A DNA stretch of 64,000 nt from Sphingomonas sp. BAUL-RG-20F-R05-02. GTDB taxonomy: Bacteria > Pseudomonadota > Alphaproteobacteria > Sphingomonadales > Sphingomonadaceae. Location of the stretch: contig NZ_JAKNQH010000002.1 of assembly GCF_022662305.1 (NCBI RefSeq), forward strand, positions 496,001 to 560,000, given 5' to 3'. Each line of letters begins with the position of its first letter. Within the stretch, counting starts at the first letter, position 1. The notes beneath the pieces were generated by a model that saw only the letters and a program-made list of their open reading frames with translations, was not told the DNA's origin and did no database searches. Both the position numbers and the translations under genes were made by a program. Below are positions 61,023 through 64,000 of the stretch, piece by piece.

Positions 61023-62111
61023 CTAAACTCCGCCGATCTCGCCGCGTGCCGTCTCGACGCGCTCGCGGCGGGCAGGCGCGAATAGATGCCAGGCGAGCAG
61101 CACCGGCTCGATCACCGCCATGCCCACCAGAGTCCCGGCCAGCCGTTCCAGCGCCGGCGTGATCGCGGCATGCGCGTAGCTGTCCGGCACCAGCGTCACC
61201 AGCACGGCGAGCGTGAATTGGGTGCCGGCATAACGGTAGGCATGATCGCCGTTCTCGACCCGTCGGCCGAGCGCGACGCCGATCATCGTACCGAGGATCA
61301 GCACCGGCGCGTTGCCGTGCGCGGAGAACAGAAACGCAGCGGCGAACCCTGCCCCGGCTAACCCACCGACGAAGCGGTACAACAGCCGCCAACTCACCGG
61401 CACGAACCCGCTCGCGCCGAGCCCCGCGATCGGCACCAGCATCACCGCCATGATCGTGATCGCGCCGCCGGACAGAGCGGGCACGTCGAGCCATGCCGAG
61501 ATCGCCACCAGCAGCACCAGCGCCACGCCACCCTGCGCGGCGTGGCGCGCCGCAGGGCCACTCCACCCGTCGATGCCGGTGGCGGCGTTGCGCACGCCCG
61601 GCCACAGCCGACGCAACGTCACCGCCGACATCAGGCTGACCGCCATGCAGGCGAGCGTACCGGCGCTGGTTTCGAGGATGCGCGTCTGCACGAAGGTACC
61701 AAGCGGAATCTCGGGATCGTGCAGCTTGTCGAACAGCACCATCGCAAAGGTGAGGCCGACGAACAGCCAGGCATAGGCGCGTCGCGCGGTGATCGCCTGG
61801 TAGAGCGTCACCGTACCGACCGCGAAGATGCCGAGCGCGGCGAGCGGCCAGTGCGGCGCGATCAGCGGGATCGCCGCGAGCGCCATCACACCACCGACGA
61901 GCGTGCCGACGATGCGCAGCAAACCGCGCTGCACCGTTTCGCCGACATGGCCGCGCATCACCATGTAGCCGGAGAACGCCGCCCAGGAGACGTTGGTCGC
62001 GCCGAGCAGATGCGCGACGAGGATGGCGAGCAGCACCGAGGCGACGCATTCGACAGCATCAATGGTGCGCGCGGTGATGTGCCCGCGAAGGGTGGTGGCG
62101 AACGCTTTCAC
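61023..62111 (-). CDS. FUSC family inner-membrane protein
   Basis: A 362-residue membrane protein of the FUSC (fusaric acid resistance / aromatic acid exporter-like) family. The half-size layout has about ten hydrophobic segments: a first group (residues about 18-135) with VECVASVLLAILVAHLL and MVMRGHVGETVQRGLLRIVGT, and a second group (about 200-330). The FUSC signature is RxxxTxxG near RIVGTLVGGVMALAAI. It probably exports aromatic or weak-acid compounds, or works as an accessory protein; no partner genes lie beside it. I chose GTG 62111 because AAGG precedes it well; GTG 62126 would add five residues. Confidence 0.78.
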   Translation of the reverse strand: MKAFATTLRGHITARTIDAVECVASVLLAILVAHLLGATNVSWAAFSGYMVMRGHVGETVQRGLLRIVGTLVGGVMALAAIPLIAPHWPLAALGIFAVGTVTLYQAITARRAYAWLFVGLTFAMVLFDKLHDPEIPLGTFVQTRILETSAGTLACMAVSLMSAVTLRRLWPGVRNAATGIDGWSGPAARHAAQGGVALVLLVAISAWLDVPALSGGAITIMAVMLVPIAGLGASGFVPVSWRLLYRFVGGLAGAGFAAAFLFSAHGNAPVLILGTMIGVALGRRVENGDHAYRYAGTQFTLAVLVTLVPDSYAHAAITPALERLAGTLVGMAVIEPVLLAWHLFAPARRERVETARGEIGGV

Positions 62112-62168
62112 AGCACGCCTTCCCACCTTCTACCTTCCCCGGCGGACGCCGGAGAGAGGAAGCGAGAA

Positions 62169-62211
62169 GCCGGCGGGCGCGTCATACGACCGTATATAGC
62201 GCCCGCCCGGC
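62169..62211 (-). terminator. Terminator of the PfkB-kinase gene
   Basis: GCCGGCGGGCGC (62169-62180) and GCGCCCGCCCGGC (62199-62211) pair over 12 positions with one bulged base. The loop contains an inner ATACG / CGTAT stem. It begins three bases past the kinase stop codon on the minus strand and is followed by UUCUCGCUUCC, a broken U-tract. Confidence 0.6.
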
Positions 62212-62213
62212 GC

Positions 62214-63212
62214 TCACCCCAGCTTTTGCGTGGTGAGCGCCTTCAGGTCGGTCTGCGCGCGCGCGCCGTAATGCGAGATGATCTCCGCCGCGCACAGCGC
62301 GCCGAGCCGCAGCGAGCGCTCCAGCCCCATGCCCTGCGCCTGTCCGTGCAGGAAGCCGGCTGCGAACAGATCGCCCGCGCCGGTGGTGTCGACCACGCGC
62401 GCGATCGGCTCCGCGCCTACGCTGACGCGCTGCCCGGCCGACACTGCGATCGCGCCGTCCGCGCCGCGCGTGACGACCAGGGTCGGCACCTGCGCCGAGG
62501 CGGCCGATACCGCCGCCTCGAAATCCTGCGTGTCCATCAGCGCGAGCAGCTCGGCCTCGTTGGCGAACATGATGTCGATCAGGCCCTTCGCCATCAAATC
62601 GCGGAAATCGCCACCGTGGCGGCCGATGCAGAACGTGTCCGATAGTGTGAAGGCGACCTTGCGGCCCGCCTTGCGCGCGATCTCGATGGCGGCACGCATC
62701 GCGGCGCGCGGCTCCTCCGGGTCCCACAGATACCCTTCGAGGTAGAGGATCGCACCGGCGGCGATCATCTCGCGGTCGAGCGCGGTCTCGGGCAGGAACT
62801 GCGATGCGCCGAGGAAGGTGTTCATCGTGCGCTGGCCATCCGGCGTCACGAAGATCAGGCAACGCGCCGTGGTCGGCTCGCCCTCGCGCGCGGCGGTGGT
62901 GAAGTCGATCCCGACCGAGCGGATATCGTGCGCGAAGATCTGGCCGAGCTCGTCATTCGCGACCTGACCAATGAATCCGCACTTCCCGCCGAGCGCGGCA
63001 ATGCCGGCGACGGTATTCGCCGCCGAACCGCCGCTCGCCTCGATCCCCGGGCCCATCTTGGCGTAGAGCGCGTCGGCCTCCTCGGGTGAGAACACCAGCG
63101 CCATCGAGCCCTTGTTCATGCCGGCCTCGGTGATGAAGGCGTCGGTGGACTGGGCCAGTACGTCGACGATGGCATTGCCGATCGCGACGACGTCGTAGGT
63201 TGGGGCGCTCAA
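62214..63212 (-). CDS. Adenosine kinase-like PfkB family kinase
   Basis: A PfkB/ribokinase-family carbohydrate or nucleoside kinase of 332 residues. The N-terminal VAIGNAIVDVLAQSTDAFI with KGSMALV matches the alphaproteobacterial adenosine kinase group; GGSAANTVAGIAALGGKCGFIGQV is PfkB signature 1, and the C-terminal VDTTGAGDLFAAGFLHG is PfkB signature 2 with the catalytic Asp in GAGD. It probably phosphorylates adenosine or a related nucleoside for salvage. The start is TTG 63212, with GGAGAG five bases upstream; the open frame continues to 63380 without support. Divergent from EI24. Confidence 0.9.
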   Translation of the reverse strand: MSAPTYDVVAIGNAIVDVLAQSTDAFITEAGMNKGSMALVFSPEEADALYAKMGPGIEASGGSAANTVAGIAALGGKCGFIGQVANDELGQIFAHDIRSVGIDFTTAAREGEPTTARCLIFVTPDGQRTMNTFLGASQFLPETALDREMIAAGAILYLEGYLWDPEEPRAAMRAAIEIARKAGRKVAFTLSDTFCIGRHGGDFRDLMAKGLIDIMFANEAELLALMDTQDFEAAVSAASAQVPTLVVTRGADGAIAVSAGQRVSVGAEPIARVVDTTGAGDLFAAGFLHGQAQGMGLERSLRLGALCAAEIISHYGARAQTDLKALTTQKLG

Positions 63213-63313
63213 GGGTTCTCTCCATGCGGAACTGAAAGTTCGGCGGGTACGGTGCCGCGCGACGTGACGCAACCGCGTTGACGTGGCCGCCGTCACGCCG
63301 CAACGGTTGCGCG

Positions 63314-63991
63314 ATGCTACGCGCCTTCTTCCTGTCGATCGGCCAGTTCGGCGATCGCGCCTTCCTGATCGTGTTCGCAAAGTCGCTGGCGATCACCTTT
63401 GCGCTGTTCATCCTGCTCGGCGGCGGGGCGTGGTGGTGGGCGCAGGGACTGGCGGCGACGCAAGGGGCGGAAGGGTGGCTGTCGGCACTCGCCGGCTTTG
63501 CCGCGCTGGTGGCGGTGTTCGCGGCCGGGTGGCTGCTGTTTCGCGCGATCGCGGTCGGCGTGCTGATGCTGTTCGTCGAGGAGATCGTCGTCGCGGTCGA
63601 GCGCAAGCATTACCCGCAGGCGCTGGCGGAGGCGCGACATGTCGGCATGGGACGGGCGGCGCTGATGGGGCTCGCGTCGGCAGCGCGCGCGATCCTCGTC
63701 AACGTGGTGGTCCTGCCGCTCTACATCGTGCTGCTGGTGACCGGGGTGGGTACGGTCGCGCTGTTCGTCGTCGTCAACGGCTGGCTGCTCGGGCGCGATC
63801 TCGCCGAGATGGTGGCGGCGCGGCACCTACCCGCTGCGGCAATGCGTGGCTGGCGCAAGGCGACTGCGTGGCAGCGCTTCACGCTGGGGGTTGCGGGCAC
63901 CGGGCTGTTCATGGTTCCGATCCTCAACCTTGCAGCACCCGTGCTGGGCGCGGCAATGGCGACGCATCTGTTCCACGGGAGGAAAGCATGA
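63314..63991 (+). CDS. EI24 domain (CysZ-like) membrane protein
   Basis: A membrane protein of 225 residues in the EI24/CysZ superfamily. Four or five hydrophobic segments are visible (about 22-45, 52-75, 120-150 and 195-215), with the amphipathic FVEEIVVAVERKHYP stretch and a GRDLAEMVAARHLP region that occur in this family. CysZ is a sulfate permease in gammaproteobacteria; alphaproteobacterial EI24 proteins are often annotated only by the domain, so sulfate transport is not claimed. ATG 63314 gives the family start. Its stop overlaps the next ATG. Confidence 0.8.
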   Translation: MLRAFFLSIGQFGDRAFLIVFAKSLAITFALFILLGGGAWWWAQGLAATQGAEGWLSALAGFAALVAVFAAGWLLFRAIAVGVLMLFVEEIVVAVERKHYPQALAEARHVGMGRAALMGLASAARAILVNVVVLPLYIVLLVTGVGTVALFVVVNGWLLGRDLAEMVAARHLPAAAMRGWRKATAWQRFTLGVAGTGLFMVPILNLAAPVLGAAMATHLFHGRKA

Positions 63992-64000
63992 AACGGACCG
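63988..64000 (+). CDS. Start of a downstream gene (truncated by window edge)
   Basis: ATG at 63988 overlaps the EI24 stop (ATGA) and is preceded by GGGAGGAAAG, an excellent ribosome-binding site. Only Met-Lys-Arg-Thr is visible before the window ends, so nothing can be said of the product beyond probable coupling to the EI24 gene. Confidence 0.45.

Noticed and set aside
62126..62213. A fourth copy of the structured repeat
   Set aside because: The GGCGGACGCCGG stretch and nearby hairpin lack the CGTCGGAC and GCCGGCCG flanks; it is better explained as the kinase-gene terminator.

Overview
This 64 kb window is a piece of a high-GC alphaproteobacterial chromosome that looks like the order Sphingomonadales (Sphingomonas or a close relative). 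The evidence is the aa3-type cytochrome oxidase cluster with thrC at its end, a GapR (DUF2312) gene, an UrcA-like protein, an SDHAF4/DUF1674 assembly factor, DUF2339, DUF1244 and DUF2141 genes, and GTTC-N7-GTTC LexA boxes of the alphaproteobacterial type. Almost all of it is dense chromosomal housekeeping sequence. I see no prophage, transposase, CRISPR array or rRNA operon; the only RNA gene found is a tRNA-Thr(GGU).

Layout. 0-0.7 kb: ccmB, cytochrome c maturation. 0.7-10.3 kb (minus): an outer-membrane barrel, a methyltransferase, thrC and the oxidase cluster coxB-ctaD // ctaB-small membrane protein-ctaG-coxC-DUF983-SURF1. 10.5-14.3 kb (plus): pyrE-pdxJ-acpS-lepB-AI-2E-type transporter. 14.2-19.7 kb: a small glycoconjugate locus with two GT4 enzymes, an LPG-synthase-TM-like protein, a DUF2141 protein and a GT-C enzyme. 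19.9-29.4 kb: tRNA-Thr, two peptidases, small hypotheticals, polA and a polysaccharide flippase. 29.6-35.0 kb (minus): rsmB, rpe, heparinase II/III family, purH. 35-39.9 kb: SDHAF4, gpsA-tsaD (minus), hemC-hemD-membrane protein (plus). 40-47 kb: a low-GC patch with a gene relic, DUF72, ROK kinase, glycine-zipper lipoprotein-like protein, dapF, DUF2339 and an XRE regulator. 47.4-55 kb (minus): rodZ-cpoB-tilS-ftsH and ptsP. 55-59.4 kb (minus): DUF1244, gapR, yebC, ruvC, ruvA and ruvB, interrupted by an urcA-like gene. 59.4-64 kb: pyk, FUSC, an adenosine-kinase-like PfkB protein and an EI24 protein.

How it fits together. Haem supply and respiration recur: CtaB (haem O), CtaG (CuB insertion), SURF1, the oxidase subunits, CcmB and HemC/HemD. 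Cell-envelope biogenesis is also recurrent: RodZ, CpoB, lepB, the flippase and the glycosyltransferases. Many genes are translationally coupled through NTGA start/stop overlaps, including a CTG start for ruvC.

The most interesting non-gene signals are (i) LexA-type boxes just upstream of both halves of the split ruv locus, (ii) a three-copy intergenic structured repeat made of a variable hairpin followed by CGTCGGAC-hairpin-GCCGGCCG, whose inner stem changes with compensation, and (iii) a low-GC insert beside a decayed duplicate of the 3' end of the DUF72 gene. I found no clearly novel multi-gene system; the structured repeat is the best candidate for something undescribed.
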